Positions 54,873-64,000 are shown, numbered from the stretch's first letter. The stretch: 64,000 nucleotides of DNA from Peribacillus simplex (GCF_001542915.1 NZ_LNNH01000012.1:62001-126000), one strand, 5' to 3'. Translations and numbers: made by a program. Notes: generated by a model from the letters alone, not told the origin.

Positions 54873-55669
54873 CATACGAGCTGTGAACTTCGTCTTTTCA
54901 TTTGTTCATCGCGGTATTTTTTCTGTTCTTTTTTGGACATGGCGTTATATTCCTTCAAGAATGCTTCGTATTGCGGCATGACTTCTTTCATGGGACCATA
55001 CGCCTTTAGCTCCCCATACTCAAGCCATAAAGCCTTTTGGCAAAATTTCTTCATCTGACCGATTGAATGGCTGACAAAGAACATCGTTTTGCCTTTTTCC
55101 TTGAATTCGTTCATTTTCTCCAAGCACTTTTCAGCAAAGTTTTTATCCCCGACAGATAAGGCCTCATCAATGATCAGGATATCAGGGTCGATATGCACGG
55201 AAACGGAAAAACCGAGCCTCGATTTCATACCGCTTGAGTAAGATTTCACCGGTTGGTCAATGAACTTGCCTAGCTCGGAAAACTCGATGATCTCAGGTTC
55301 AAGTTCTTTGATCCGCTGCTTATCGAATCCAAGCATCAGCATTTTCAGCTCAATGTTTTCCCTGCCGGTCAATTGATTATTCAGGCCCGAGGCAACGGCA
55401 ATCAAAGCCGTTTTCCCGTTCGTTTGGACATTTCCGTCAGTAGGCGGGATAATGCCGGCAATGATATTGGACAAAGTGGATTTCCCGGATCCATTCACAC
55501 CGACAAATCCTATTACATCGCCCTTCTCCGCTTCAAAACTTACATTCCTCAAGGCAAAATACTCCTCCCCATAGCTTTTAGGCAAAAGGAGGTCCAATAA
55601 TTTTTCCGAGTTTTTATTATATAATTTATACTTTTTCGTTACATCATTTACAATTACAGATTTTTCCAA
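54872..55669 (-). CDS. tagH: Teichoic acid export ATP-binding protein TagH (short form)
   Basis: ABC ATPase that powers export of undecaprenyl-linked teichoic acid. Walker A GVNGSGKST (about 56-64), the signature YSSGMKSRLGF (about 140), Walker B DILIIDEALSVGD and switch His in VSHSIGQM. The 265 residues stop after the ATPase and a short helical tail (KEYNAMSKKEQKKYRDEQMKR), as in S. aureus TarH; B. subtilis TagH has an additional C-terminal extracellular part. The start is TTG 55669 after AGGAAGTGAG. It is the last gene of the minus-strand tag operon. Confidence 0.93.
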   Translation of the reverse strand: MEKSVIVNDVTKKYKLYNKNSEKLLDLLLPKSYGEEYFALRNVSFEAEKGDVIGFVGVNGSGKSTLSNIIAGIIPPTDGNVQTNGKTALIAVASGLNNQLTGRENIELKMLMLGFDKQRIKELEPEIIEFSELGKFIDQPVKSYSSGMKSRLGFSVSVHIDPDILIIDEALSVGDKNFAEKCLEKMNEFKEKGKTMFFVSHSIGQMKKFCQKALWLEYGELKAYGPMKEVMPQYEAFLKEYNAMSKKEQKKYRDEQMKRRSSQLV

Positions 55670-55686
55670 CTTTTCTCACTTCCTGT

Positions 55687-56484
55687 TTACTTAAAGTCAA
55701 CAAAGCGATCTCTAAATCTAACATGCAGCGAGGAACCTATCATAAACAAAATGATAATGACTGCCCAGAAATAAAGCGTATATTCCCAATGCTCGATCAG
55801 ATACCATGATTCCCCCAATAACGAAGCGCGATACCCATCCACAATATAATAGAGCGGATTCAGCTTCATGATATTGAGAATGAGCGGGTGCTCCTTGGCA
55901 TCCAATACCCAGAGGATTGGCGTTAAATAAAACAAAACTTTCATTAAGGACACGATTAGATTATGAACGTCACGAATGATGGTTGATACCGTTGAAGTAA
56001 TCAAGCCAAATGAAAACAAGAGCGCAACCGTTGCGGCAACATAATACGGAAGTTGTATGATATAAACTGTAGGGAAATATCCCGTGAAGCTTAATAGGAT
56101 GATGATGACTCCAAGCAGCATAAGATGCTGATACAGTTTAGCAAAGATGACATAAGAAGGAATGACACTCATCGGGAAACTCATCTTGGATACCATATTC
56201 AGTCGGGAATAGACCGATTTGGATGTTTGGGTTGTAGCCGGATTCACAAAAAACCAGACCACGATTCCCGCCATCAGCCATGGAAGGAAGTTGTCACCGC
56301 GATTTAAGATGATGAAACCGAACACAAACCAATAAATTGAGATTTGGATCATCGGATTGATGATTTCCCATAGGATTCCAAGATAGTTATTGCTATTGGC
56401 GCTTTTTACCTCATAGACGGATAAGCGCCTGACTAAATAAAAATTGTTGATTTGTTCTTTTAAAACGGTCAAAGCTGAACTCAT
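55687..56484 (-). CDS. tagG: Teichoic acid export permease TagG
   Basis: ABC-2 type permease, 265 residues with six membrane segments, partner of TagH. The amphipathic N-terminus INNFYLVRRLSVYEVKSANSNNYLGILWEIINPMIQI and PLYYIVDGYRASLL (about 213) are typical of the TagG/RfbA group. The start lies four bases after the stop of the upstream glycerophosphotransferase gene, so it is coupled to it. Confidence 0.94.
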   Translation of the reverse strand: MSSALTVLKEQINNFYLVRRLSVYEVKSANSNNYLGILWEIINPMIQISIYWFVFGFIILNRGDNFLPWLMAGIVVWFFVNPATTQTSKSVYSRLNMVSKMSFPMSVIPSYVIFAKLYQHLMLLGVIIILLSFTGYFPTVYIIQLPYYVAATVALLFSFGLITSTVSTIIRDVHNLIVSLMKVLFYLTPILWVLDAKEHPLILNIMKLNPLYYIVDGYRASLLGESWYLIEHWEYTLYFWAVIIILFMIGSSLHVRFRDRFVDFK

Positions 56485-56487
56485 ATA

Positions 56488-57720
56488 TTACACAGACCTT
56501 CCTAAAAACACTTTTTCTACGACACGGCGTGAAGCCTGGCCATCTTCAAGTGCACAAAACCGTTCGTGAAAATGATTGATATCATTCGTATTTTCAAATT
56601 TAATCTTCTTGATACTATCAATGACCGCATCGGATGTTTTTACTAACGAACCAGGTGCATTGTTTTCGAAATCAAAGTAAAACCCGCGAAGCTTGTCCCT
56701 GTATTTTTCGATATCATATACAAAAAAGAGCATCGGACGCTGCAGATTTGCGTAATCAAAGAATACGGATGAATAATCGGTAATCAATAAATCCGAAATA
56801 AGATACAAATGGCTTATATCTTCGTAACTGGATAAATCATAGGCAAACCCTTGATACGCCGATAAATCCATGTTCTCGGAAACCAAATAATGAAGTCGGA
56901 GCAAGATGACATACTCGTTTCCCAATTCCCGTTGCATTCGATTCAGATCCAACTTTAGTTCAAACTTATATTTTCCCCTATCATAGAACTCATCGTCCCT
57001 CCAAGTGGGAGCATATAAAATGATTTTTTTCTCTAAGGGAATACCCAACTTCTGTTTCAATGAGTCGATTGTATCACGATTATTCCCATTGTAAAGTAAA
57101 TCATTACGGGGATAACCAGTTTCCAGAATTTTAGTAGGATCGACGTTGAAGGCGCGGGCGAATATTTCCGTTGAATAAGCATTCGGCGATAGTAAATAAT
57201 CCCATTTGCTTGATTCGGCATGGAAATTTTCTTTATATTTTTCCGACGTCGTCCCCGGCATATGAACTTCCTCCATGTCGGCCGCAAGCTTCTTTAGTGG
57301 CGTCCCATGCCACGTTTGCAAATAGATCGTGTGCTTCGGCTTCGGAATCCAAAGCGGGAGCCTGCTGTTCGTTACCCAATAGCGGGCTCTGGTCATTTTA
57401 AGCAGCCAACTTAACGAAAAACGATGGAGATATGGAATGCCTGCCTCTTCGAAATGAGCCTTATACCTTTTATCCACGCTCCAATACATTTTATATTCAG
57501 GATGGTGACTCTGCAAGTATTCATAAATCCCTCGTGGATTACAGCTATACTGCTTGCCCAAAAAGCTCTCGAACATGACCAGCTTTTGGTCCACCGGCAA
57601 TACCCTGCCTGCCATTGCGAAGAACATTTGATATCCTCTTAATATAATGGCTTTGGCGATGCGTTTAAATAGCGATAGAAAGGAAGGTCTCTTTGAGGTT
57701 TCCGTTTTTTCGTTTGACAT
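56488..57720 (-). CDS. CDP-glycerol glycerophosphotransferase (TagB/TagF family)
   Basis: 410-residue GT-B-like enzyme of the Glyphos_transf family that transfers glycerol phosphate from CDP-glycerol. Visible motifs are LVMFESFLGKQYSCNPRGIYEYL (about 48-70), the catalytic HGTPLK (about 139), GYPRNDLLY (about 202), YAPTWRD (about 237) and ITDYSSVFFDYANLQRP (about 312-328). It is a single-domain protein; length and lack of an N-terminal targeting domain suggest a TagB-like primase, but polymerase activity cannot be excluded. Confidence 0.87.
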   Translation of the reverse strand: MSNEKTETSKRPSFLSLFKRIAKAIILRGYQMFFAMAGRVLPVDQKLVMFESFLGKQYSCNPRGIYEYLQSHHPEYKMYWSVDKRYKAHFEEAGIPYLHRFSLSWLLKMTRARYWVTNSRLPLWIPKPKHTIYLQTWHGTPLKKLAADMEEVHMPGTTSEKYKENFHAESSKWDYLLSPNAYSTEIFARAFNVDPTKILETGYPRNDLLYNGNNRDTIDSLKQKLGIPLEKKIILYAPTWRDDEFYDRGKYKFELKLDLNRMQRELGNEYVILLRLHYLVSENMDLSAYQGFAYDLSSYEDISHLYLISDLLITDYSSVFFDYANLQRPMLFFVYDIEKYRDKLRGFYFDFENNAPGSLVKTSDAVIDSIKKIKFENTNDINHFHERFCALEDGQASRRVVEKVFLGRSV

Positions 57721-57828
57721 ATCCGATCTCCCTTTTATTAATTAATAATGGTGACTGCTGATATAAATGAACCATGGAGCACCGTCATTCCCGCTTATCG
57801 AGACACATCCCCGACCTCACATACACCA

Positions 57829-57866
57829 AAAATAAGCTCGCCCAACAAAAGGCGGAGCTTTTTTGG
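57829..57866 (-). terminator. Terminator downstream of the family 2 glycosyltransferase gene
   Basis: AGCTC-GCC and GGC-GAGCT arms (one bulge) with T-rich flanks on both strands, just past the stop at 57881. It would split the upstream two genes from the tagB-tagG-tagH run, unless partly read through. Confidence 0.7.
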
Positions 57867-57880
57867 CGTACTTCGAACAG

Positions 57881-59419
57881 CTACTCCAAAGACTTAATTG
57901 CCAGCCCCAAATTATTTGCCACCGTTGTATAAAACTCCACATTCTTCTTATTATACGTCATCTTATTTTTGAGGATTCTTTTAATATTGATCAGTTGATA
58001 TTCATTATATCGAATAAACACTGTAAATAGGGACTTTTCCATTTTATCGATGTCATCCAGCGAAACAGTGAAATGCCCTCGATTGCCTTCTATTTGTACG
58101 TCACATGTGATTTCATTATCGATCCTTTTTCTATCCCGTATTAATACAGACTCGATGCTGTTTATATCATCACCGTATATTTCAAAGCTTTGGTGGTAGA
58201 CATTATCGATGATATAGGAATCTATTGCACGAGCAAGCATCGGGATCCTGACGAAGCGATATGTCCCTTCCAAAAATGGAAGTTCATAATAAGGCAACCC
58301 ATCTTCGATATGATATTTTTTATTGGCATCTTGTTTTAACCATTGAAATACCCTTACGAAATCATCAATCCGATCCTCCATGAATAGTTCAAGCGCCAAT
58401 TTATAAATAGGCACTTTGAATTCATCCTGAAAATCATATGGCAAGTTTTTCGCAGTTTCAACAGCTTCCCTTAATATTTCAATGAAATCTTCTTTGTTGT
58501 TGGATTTAACGAAAATTTGGCTGTCGAACGATTTGACTAAATCGTACTCATAAATCCGGTTAAGAGCGATCTTTTTCAATTCAGGGGCAATGTCTTTGGA
58601 TTGAATATGCTTTATGATTTCAATATCCGCTTTTCTTTTGTCCAGCACACTTGTAACGCGCGTTAAAGAAGCTGGATTTTCTGAAGTCCTATTGACATAA
58701 TAAATAGGTTTTTTAGTAGTCGAAACCGCTCCGACCGTAAAGAAAACATCCGTGAAGAACCATTTATCTTCACCGAATTTCATATTGGGAAAACCAATTT
58801 CATTTTCTTTAACCATCGACAGATTCATCATTCTCGCCGTAGGACCCATGTGATAGAAAAAGTGCGGGACATCCAGTGGGGTAATGCTTCTTCTTTCTTT
58901 AACCGAAGCGAACTCACCGATAACACTTTCTGACTCGGATTCGACTTTAACCGTTTTGCCCACTGCATAATCATCACCAGTTTCCTCCAGGATGTTATAG
59001 AGGCTTTCCAGTCCATCAGGCGCAAGCCAGTCATCTGCATCTAAAAAGGTTATATATTTGCTTGTTCCCAATTCAATTCCGATGTTTCTGGGGGTCCCTG
59101 GGGACCCGTTATTTTCTTGAAGGGACACTGAACAAATGTTTTTATATTTAGCCGCATACTCTTGAATGATTGTATAAGTATCATCAGTCGAACAGTCGTC
59201 AATGATTATATATTCGATCTCATCGATCCCGATGGATTGATTTATGACGGACTCAATCGTTTTCCTGATGAATTTTCCAGAGTTATAAGCAGCAGTAACT
59301 ATCGTGACTTTTTTTTCTTTTCCTAAAAACTTATTTCTTAAGCTTGACGGATTATTTTTAATTTTTACAGCACTGCCCTTTAAAAGTTCCCTCGCTTTTT
59401 GACGTACCAAGATATTCAT
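57881..59419 (-). CDS. Family 2 glycosyltransferase, TarS/TarP-like teichoic acid glycosyltransferase candidate
   Basis: 512 residues. A GT-A domain (about 37-330) begins VTIVTAAYNSGKFI, with IIIDDCSTDDT (about 90-100), NGSPGTPRNIGI, the metal-binding DADDW (about 145-149), and the catalytic FGEDKWFF (about 218). The second half is a beta-rich domain (ITCDVQIEGNRGHFTVSLDDIDKMEKS). Domain order and the SPGTPRN/DxDDW/GEDxWF set resemble S. aureus TarS and TarP, which glycosylate teichoic acid. It lies between two glycerophosphotransferase genes, so it probably decorates the glycerol phosphate chain. The sugar is unknown. Confidence 0.82.
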   Translation of the reverse strand: MNILVRQKARELLKGSAVKIKNNPSSLRNKFLGKEKKVTIVTAAYNSGKFIRKTIESVINQSIGIDEIEYIIIDDCSTDDTYTIIQEYAAKYKNICSVSLQENNGSPGTPRNIGIELGTSKYITFLDADDWLAPDGLESLYNILEETGDDYAVGKTVKVESESESVIGEFASVKERRSITPLDVPHFFYHMGPTARMMNLSMVKENEIGFPNMKFGEDKWFFTDVFFTVGAVSTTKKPIYYVNRTSENPASLTRVTSVLDKRKADIEIIKHIQSKDIAPELKKIALNRIYEYDLVKSFDSQIFVKSNNKEDFIEILREAVETAKNLPYDFQDEFKVPIYKLALELFMEDRIDDFVRVFQWLKQDANKKYHIEDGLPYYELPFLEGTYRFVRIPMLARAIDSYIIDNVYHQSFEIYGDDINSIESVLIRDRKRIDNEITCDVQIEGNRGHFTVSLDDIDKMEKSLFTVFIRYNEYQLINIKRILKNKMTYNKKNVEFYTTVANNLGLAIKSLE

Positions 59420-59509
59420 TCGAAATCCTCTCCTTCTATGTGTAGAGGTGCATGTTTCGATTAGGCAGCCCGTTCACCAGATACTAAAAGAACAATACCC
59501 TTTAAGTCA

Positions 59510-62500
59510 TCAATCTTCGAAAAATTTATCCACGATTCGCTTTGTAGCTTTACCGTCCTCTATGCCGCAATATTTTTCCCTGAATAGACGATATCTTTCT
59601 TTATATTCACTGTTTATTCCATTGATATTGGTAATGGCATCGATAAGCTCCTCGGTCGTTTTCAAAAATGGACCTGGTGCTTCTTTATCAAAATCCATAT
59701 AGAATCCGCGGATGTTATCTCGGTAATCCTCCAGATCATAAGTATAGTACAGAATCGGCCGGGCAGTATTCGCATAGTCGAACATGACTGAAGAATAATC
59801 CGTGATCAATATGTCAGAAATCAGGTATAGTTCCTGTATATCTGAATAATTGGATACATTCATGACGAAATCCCCGAATTCGCTCGGTATGCTGAGGTTA
59901 TTACTTATGACCACATGCATCCTCAACAATAGGACATATTCATCGCCAAGCGCTTGCTTCATTCTTTCCAAATCGAATTTCAACTCGAAAACGAATTTAT
60001 TATTTTTCGATGTTTGATTATCCCGGAATGTAGGGGCGTATAAGATGACTTTCTTCCCTTTTGGAATCTTCAGCTTGTCCGAAACGGATTCGGCAATGAT
60101 GGAAGCGTCTTCCTTATAAAACAGATCATTTCTCGGGTACCCCGTTTCCAATATTTCCCCCTCATATTTAAAGGCACTTCTGAAGGCCGTGGATGCGTAT
60201 TCGCTCGGTGATATTAAGTAATCCCATGTTTTGGTCGCCGCATGCACCCGATTTAAGTAACCTTCGTCCCTTCCCTGTATCTGTTCTATATCGAATAGCA
60301 TTTTTTTCAGGGGGGTGCCATGCCAAGTCTGGATATAAGTCGTTTCCTTCCTTTTGCTTATATAGGTAGGGAAATTTTGATTATTTATCCAGTATCCTGC
60401 TCTGGCTAAATAATAATAGTATTCCGGGCTTAGGCGCTTTATCAGCTTCGTATTCTTCCCTTTTACAGGTAAATTGCCATTATAGACCCAAACTTTTTTA
60501 TGTTTATTGTCCCTTTTAATTAACTCTTCATAAATATACTTCGGACTGTCTGCGAATTGCTTGCCTATTCCACTTTCAAACAGAATGAGGTTCTTATCGA
60601 CAGGGAGAAGTCTAGACATCATTTTATATGCTTTTTTCATCACAGGGAAATAATATTCACTTTTTCTAAATCGAGTCATAACAAGTTTAAGGAACGGATG
60701 GTTATACACTTTAATGAACGTATCTTGATCCTTTTTTGCATGCTGAATCACTTCGAATATTCTCGAATTGGAATGTACATCGCGATATTTTATGAAGCGG
60801 TCAGCCTTGTCGATATACTTTTGCTTCATGACAAAATCATTTTTGGCATATTCGGCTAACCTATCCAGCAATTCATCCAATTCATTAACGATTTCACCGG
60901 GAAGGTCGTTATCCAAATCCAAATGTGATGGCCTTTTGCCTATGAAACGATTCCTATCGAATTGATAGTAAATCACCGGTTTATGCAGGAAACTAAAGTC
61001 AAAAGCGACACTTGAATAATCCGTGATCATGATCGCACTTTCCTTGATCAATCTTTGGACATCCACCTCACCCTGACTTATTACCCTAACTGGCGCATCT
61101 TTAAAATAAGCAGTGAATTTCTGCATATTAGGGTGAAGGCAAAAAATGATTTCAAACCCATTTTCTTCAGATAATTCATGTAAAACCGGATGATTCACCA
61201 ATTTCTGATACCTTTCAAAATACTCGCTTTCCAAAAATATTTCATCGGAAGTGATCCAATCTCTCCAGGTCGGGATGATCAACAGCTGCCGTTTCATTAA
61301 AACGTCGTCCTTGAACAGTGAGTCGAACCTAGATAGTCCTGTTGCGAATACTTCTTTTTCGTTATATCCAAAATCGGTTACGATCATATCCTTTTCGAAT
61401 TCTGAACTTACTAGGAACACATCCGTATTAAAACCGGAAGTGGCCTTTTTTCCATAGTTCGCCACCATGTTTTTCGTACCCATAACACCATGTTGAAGAA
61501 ACACCTTAACACCCTTAACCCGATTTTTAAATTCAGATGTTCTTAAAGGATATAAATAGTCTGGATGATGTGAAGCAATGATGCGTGTGGACTCCAATGT
61601 CTTTTTAATATGATCCTTTGATTTGAAATATAGTACATTTCCAAAGGGCTCGACGTTCTTGGCTTCGACGGAATTTTCTTCTATTACATAATAAACTTCC
61701 CTTTCAGGATGTTCTTCCCTCATATATTTAAAAAAATGATAGCCGGTATCCTGGGCTTTATACGTTCTTTCTCCAACCAACCAGACATCTTTTTTCTTTT
61801 TAAATGAACCGAGAATTCGCCTCCACCCCATCATCCTTTTTAAATATCGATAACTTTCTTTAGGGAAATTGAACACTTCCAAAGACAAGTTGGATGCTTT
61901 AAAGGTATAGTACGGGTTGACGATAGCCACCGTTTGATCCGACCTGACGTCGGTCTTTTTAGTGAATAGCTTAGCTCTGGTCGTCGGACGCCCTACGCGT
62001 ACCAATTTCGGCACTTCCTGATCATGCAAATGTAATTTCATGTAAATATCATATATATCATCTTGCAAATCGGCACTGACCAGTTGTTCCAAATCCAGCA
62101 TCATCTTATATATGTAACGATTCAGCCCATACTTTATGATATGCATTTCACGATTATGGATAAAAGACATATTCGCTTTGTATTCCTTGCCGCTTTGCCT
62201 TCCTCTGATGATGCCCTCACCTTTTATGACCTTTGAGTGCTTGGTGAAAATTTGCCCATTAATATGCAACATTTTCGATTTATTGGTTATTTTTTCAATT
62301 TGAGACTTAATCATTACTTTAGGGGGATTATTGACATATAGAGATAAATTCCCTTTATTAGTTATCGAAAAAATCATTTGATTATCTTCAAAGGAGTAGA
62401 AATTCAGATTTTCAATGTGCGTTTCCTGAAAGCGGCCTAGACGAATCGGATATTCTATATGGATCTGTTCAGATCCTTCTACATATTCAGCTTTATGCTC

Positions 62501-62839
62501 GATATTAAGGATTGTTTTTTTACTTAGCTTCTCAACTGGAACGGAAATCTTCATATAACAGTCATAAACAGAAGGGTCGCTGCCTTCTAATTTCCGTATT
62601 AAATCCGCGAGATTTATGCCAAACTCAAAATTGGCTGAACCGGCAATTTCAGCAATTTTTATTTTTTTATCTTCATGGTCTCTAGAAAATATCCATATTT
62701 CTTTTGCAAAATAATGTTCTTTTGAAAATGCACCTTTTATAAACAACATATTGTCTTTTTGCCCAATGGTCAGAACTTGTTTAAGCTTAATTTTAGGAGT
62801 TTTTGTTGCTTTTCTTTTTCCAAGAAGCTTCTTTATCAT
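59510..62839 (-). CDS. Double-domain CDP-glycerol glycerophosphotransferase (TagF-like)
   Basis: 1109 residues, much longer than B. subtilis TagF (about 746). The first 330 residues are beta-rich and unlike a transferase. Two Glyphos_transf modules follow: the first (about 350-690) has HGVMGTKN, IPTWRDW, CLHPN and ITDYSSVAFDF; the second (about 740-1109) has LILFESGIGKQFADSPKYIYEEL, HGTPLKKM, GYPRNDLFY, YAPTFRD and ITDYSSVMFDY. Both keep the catalytic histidine and the DYSS motif. The second module is closely similar to the single-domain gene at 56488. It is probably a bifunctional teichoic acid primase-polymerase. AGGTGG precedes the ATG. Confidence 0.85.
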   Translation of the reverse strand: MIKKLLGKRKATKTPKIKLKQVLTIGQKDNMLFIKGAFSKEHYFAKEIWIFSRDHEDKKIKIAEIAGSANFEFGINLADLIRKLEGSDPSVYDCYMKISVPVEKLSKKTILNIEHKAEYVEGSEQIHIEYPIRLGRFQETHIENLNFYSFEDNQMIFSITNKGNLSLYVNNPPKVMIKSQIEKITNKSKMLHINGQIFTKHSKVIKGEGIIRGRQSGKEYKANMSFIHNREMHIIKYGLNRYIYKMMLDLEQLVSADLQDDIYDIYMKLHLHDQEVPKLVRVGRPTTRAKLFTKKTDVRSDQTVAIVNPYYTFKASNLSLEVFNFPKESYRYLKRMMGWRRILGSFKKKKDVWLVGERTYKAQDTGYHFFKYMREEHPEREVYYVIEENSVEAKNVEPFGNVLYFKSKDHIKKTLESTRIIASHHPDYLYPLRTSEFKNRVKGVKVFLQHGVMGTKNMVANYGKKATSGFNTDVFLVSSEFEKDMIVTDFGYNEKEVFATGLSRFDSLFKDDVLMKRQLLIIPTWRDWITSDEIFLESEYFERYQKLVNHPVLHELSEENGFEIIFCLHPNMQKFTAYFKDAPVRVISQGEVDVQRLIKESAIMITDYSSVAFDFSFLHKPVIYYQFDRNRFIGKRPSHLDLDNDLPGEIVNELDELLDRLAEYAKNDFVMKQKYIDKADRFIKYRDVHSNSRIFEVIQHAKKDQDTFIKVYNHPFLKLVMTRFRKSEYYFPVMKKAYKMMSRLLPVDKNLILFESGIGKQFADSPKYIYEELIKRDNKHKKVWVYNGNLPVKGKNTKLIKRLSPEYYYYLARAGYWINNQNFPTYISKRKETTYIQTWHGTPLKKMLFDIEQIQGRDEGYLNRVHAATKTWDYLISPSEYASTAFRSAFKYEGEILETGYPRNDLFYKEDASIIAESVSDKLKIPKGKKVILYAPTFRDNQTSKNNKFVFELKFDLERMKQALGDEYVLLLRMHVVISNNLSIPSEFGDFVMNVSNYSDIQELYLISDILITDYSSVMFDYANTARPILYYTYDLEDYRDNIRGFYMDFDKEAPGPFLKTTEELIDAITNINGINSEYKERYRLFREKYCGIEDGKATKRIVDKFFED

Positions 62840-62859
62840 TTTAAACCACCTATAACAAA

Positions 62860-63072
62860 TTATTTAAATAAGATGAATCTATATTGTACGTTAAAATCAT
62901 AATCTTTTTTGGTTGTAGACTCAATATCATGGAACCGATAATTGAACCGCCCATATATTACCACCCAATCCTTATTGCTCAGCAGAATGTCCGTTGACTG
63001 GCTGAAATCGGTTGGGTGGCCCATCACCCCATTCATGAATGGCCATATCGAATGATAGATGTTCGATTTCAA
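62860..63072 (-). pseudogene. Possible remnant of a protein-coding gene upstream of the TagF-like gene
   Basis: A 70-residue reading (open back to about 63104) ends SNKDWVVIYGRFNYRFHDIE...VQYRFILFK. The end looks protein-like and aromatic-rich, but there is no ribosome binding site and no recognised family. It could be the 3' end of a deleted gene or chance. It is included with low confidence. Confidence 0.2.
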
Positions 63073-63601
63073 AGCAGGTTCCTTCCATTTAATAAAGGTG
63101 TCTTACAATGGTAACCGACAGATTTGGAGCCTATACATGATGCCCCTCTGTCCCCCTCCATTCCTAACGGGTAAGCCCTCCTGGAGTTACTCTAGTTGTT
63201 CCCTCCTAAACATGATAAAATGTGATTCATATATGATCTCTCGAGACCATAAGATAAGAGTGATTGGAGTTTGATATTATATTTGTATACTTTTTAATAT
63301 ACTTCTCTCTCCATAGGTACATTATAATTAACGTTCCCTAAAGAAGAATACAATGTAGTCGACATGTAACCTTAACTTAATAGTGTTATCTATAAGGAAC
63401 ATCGATGTAAAAAAATGTGGTTTAATTGTAAATAAATTGTTGTTTATTTGTAAAGCTATTAAGTTATAATTAGTGAGGTAAGACATTTTTGGTTTTGCCG
63501 CAGAGGCAAACATTTCATATAGTATTCTAATGGTCCAACTATATATTATTATGACTCATCATATGTAAAGAGAAATAAAGGGTCTTACAGGAGGAATAAA
63601 A
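63073..63601. other. Divergent intergenic region upstream of tagD
   Basis: About 530 AT-rich bases. A TATAAT at 63463-63468 lies about 130 bases before tagD with only a weak -35 match. A small hairpin TTTGCC/GGCAAA is at 63493-63509. On the minus strand several GGAGGG runs occur (around 63100-63215) without ORFs behind them. No gene is supported. Confidence 0.4.
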
Positions 63602-64000
63602 ATGAAGAAAGTAATCACTTATGGTACCTTTGATTTGCTTCATTGGGGACATATCAATCTATTGAAACGCGCAAAAGATTTAGGAGATTATCTTATCGTT
63701 GCCATTTCCACTGATGAATTTAATGCTATAAAAGATAAAAAGGCTTATCATAGCTTTGAAAATAGAAAAATGATTCTTGAATCGATCCGCTATGTGGACG
63801 AAGTCATACCTGAAGATAAATGGGAACAAAAGAAGGAAGATATCATTCGTGAAGGCGTGGATATCTTCGTAATGGGCGATGATTGGAAAGGCAAATTCGA
63901 TGAATTATCCGAAGTTTGTGAAGTGGTCTACCTTCCAAGAACGATCGGCATTTCGACTTCCCAAATTAAAGATGACCTTTTACAAGTTACCAATGGCTAA
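63602..64000 (+). CDS. tagD: Glycerol-3-phosphate cytidylyltransferase TagD
   Basis: Makes CDP-glycerol, the substrate of the glycerophosphotransferases in this region. 132 residues, complete, with its stop codon at the last bases of the window. The nucleotidyltransferase motif GTFDLLHWGH (8-17) and the C-terminal RTIGISTS (113-120) are intact. AGGAGGAATAAA precedes the ATG. It is divergent from the TagF-like gene, so precursor supply and polymerisation face each other across one regulatory region. Confidence 0.96.
   Translation: MKKVITYGTFDLLHWGHINLLKRAKDLGDYLIVAISTDEFNAIKDKKAYHSFENRKMILESIRYVDEVIPEDKWEQKKEDIIREGVDIFVMGDDWKGKFDELSEVCEVVYLPRTIGISTSQIKDDLLQVTNG

Noticed and set aside
57829..57866. 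End of the whole teichoic acid operon
   Set aside because: The hairpin has a bulge and the genes on both sides act in one pathway, so I call it a terminator of the upstream two genes only and allow read-through.
1..64000. CRISPR arrays, tRNA/rRNA genes, prophage or insertion sequences
   Set aside because: No regularly spaced repeats, no tRNA cloverleaf or CCA ends, and no transposase or phage genes were noticed; the only mobile DNA seen is the intron, the endonuclease gene and the decayed repeat.

Overview
The window looks like a chromosome segment of a spore-forming Bacillaceae species outside the B. subtilis and B. cereus groups. A Peribacillus-like organism is my best guess, from gene content alone. 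Gene order follows the B. subtilis block from hprK and uvrAB through minJ, ctpB, ftsEX, prfB, secA, the late flagellar genes, comF and degSU to tagO and the teichoic acid genes. No rRNA, tRNA, CRISPR array or prophage was seen.

Layout. 1-3.0 kb: hprK (cut by the window edge), a frataxin-like iron chaperone and yvlB. 3.3-8.6 kb: uvrA, uvrB and csbA. 8.8-11.2 kb: a KatX-type catalase and, divergently, a YceI-family protein. 11.4-14.6 kb: a Fur-controlled siderophore uptake locus with two permeases and a divergent lipoprotein. 15.0-21.7 kb: minJ, ctpB, an M23 peptidase, ftsX, ftsE and cccB. 21.7-26.5 kb: a YitT-family protein, prfB with its programmed frameshift, and secA. 26.9-27.5 kb: sinR with a small convergent sinI. 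27.8-39.8 kb: a zinc-ribbon gene, hpf and the late flagellar cluster (fliT, fliS, fliD, flaG, hag, csrA, fliW, yviE, flgL, flgK, flgN, flgM, yvyF). 39.9-46.2 kb: comFC, comFA, degV, degU, degS and yvyE. 46.4-64 kb: envelope polymer genes (LCP ligase, tagO, glycosyltransferases, tagA, a Wzy-like polymerase, a MurJ-family flippase, tagH, tagG, two glycerophosphotransferase genes and tagD).

The outstanding feature is at the flagellin gene. Within the last codons of hag lies a group I intron core (P, Q, R and S elements all recognisable) on the coding strand. It is flanked by two versions of the flagellin C-terminus. Read without splicing, hag is a complete 395-residue flagellin. Spliced at the junction proposed here (T before the 5' site, G as last intron base, codon phase 0), it is again 395 residues, differing only at two positions (NSAP versus NQQP). 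A free-standing two-motif LAGLIDADG endonuclease with a C-terminal Myb-like segment sits just beyond the hag terminator on the other strand. This looks like an intron and endonuclease that are linked but physically separate, as in collaborative homing.

Regulation read from the sequence includes sigma-D promoters at hag and flgM, sigma-B-like promoters at hpf and the catalase gene, two Fur boxes, a CsrA-type hairpin in the hag leader next to csrA and fliW, and a palindromic operator under the yceI promoter. Many starts were moved from the longest ORF to the codon that follows a good ribosome binding site; each case is stated in its entry.
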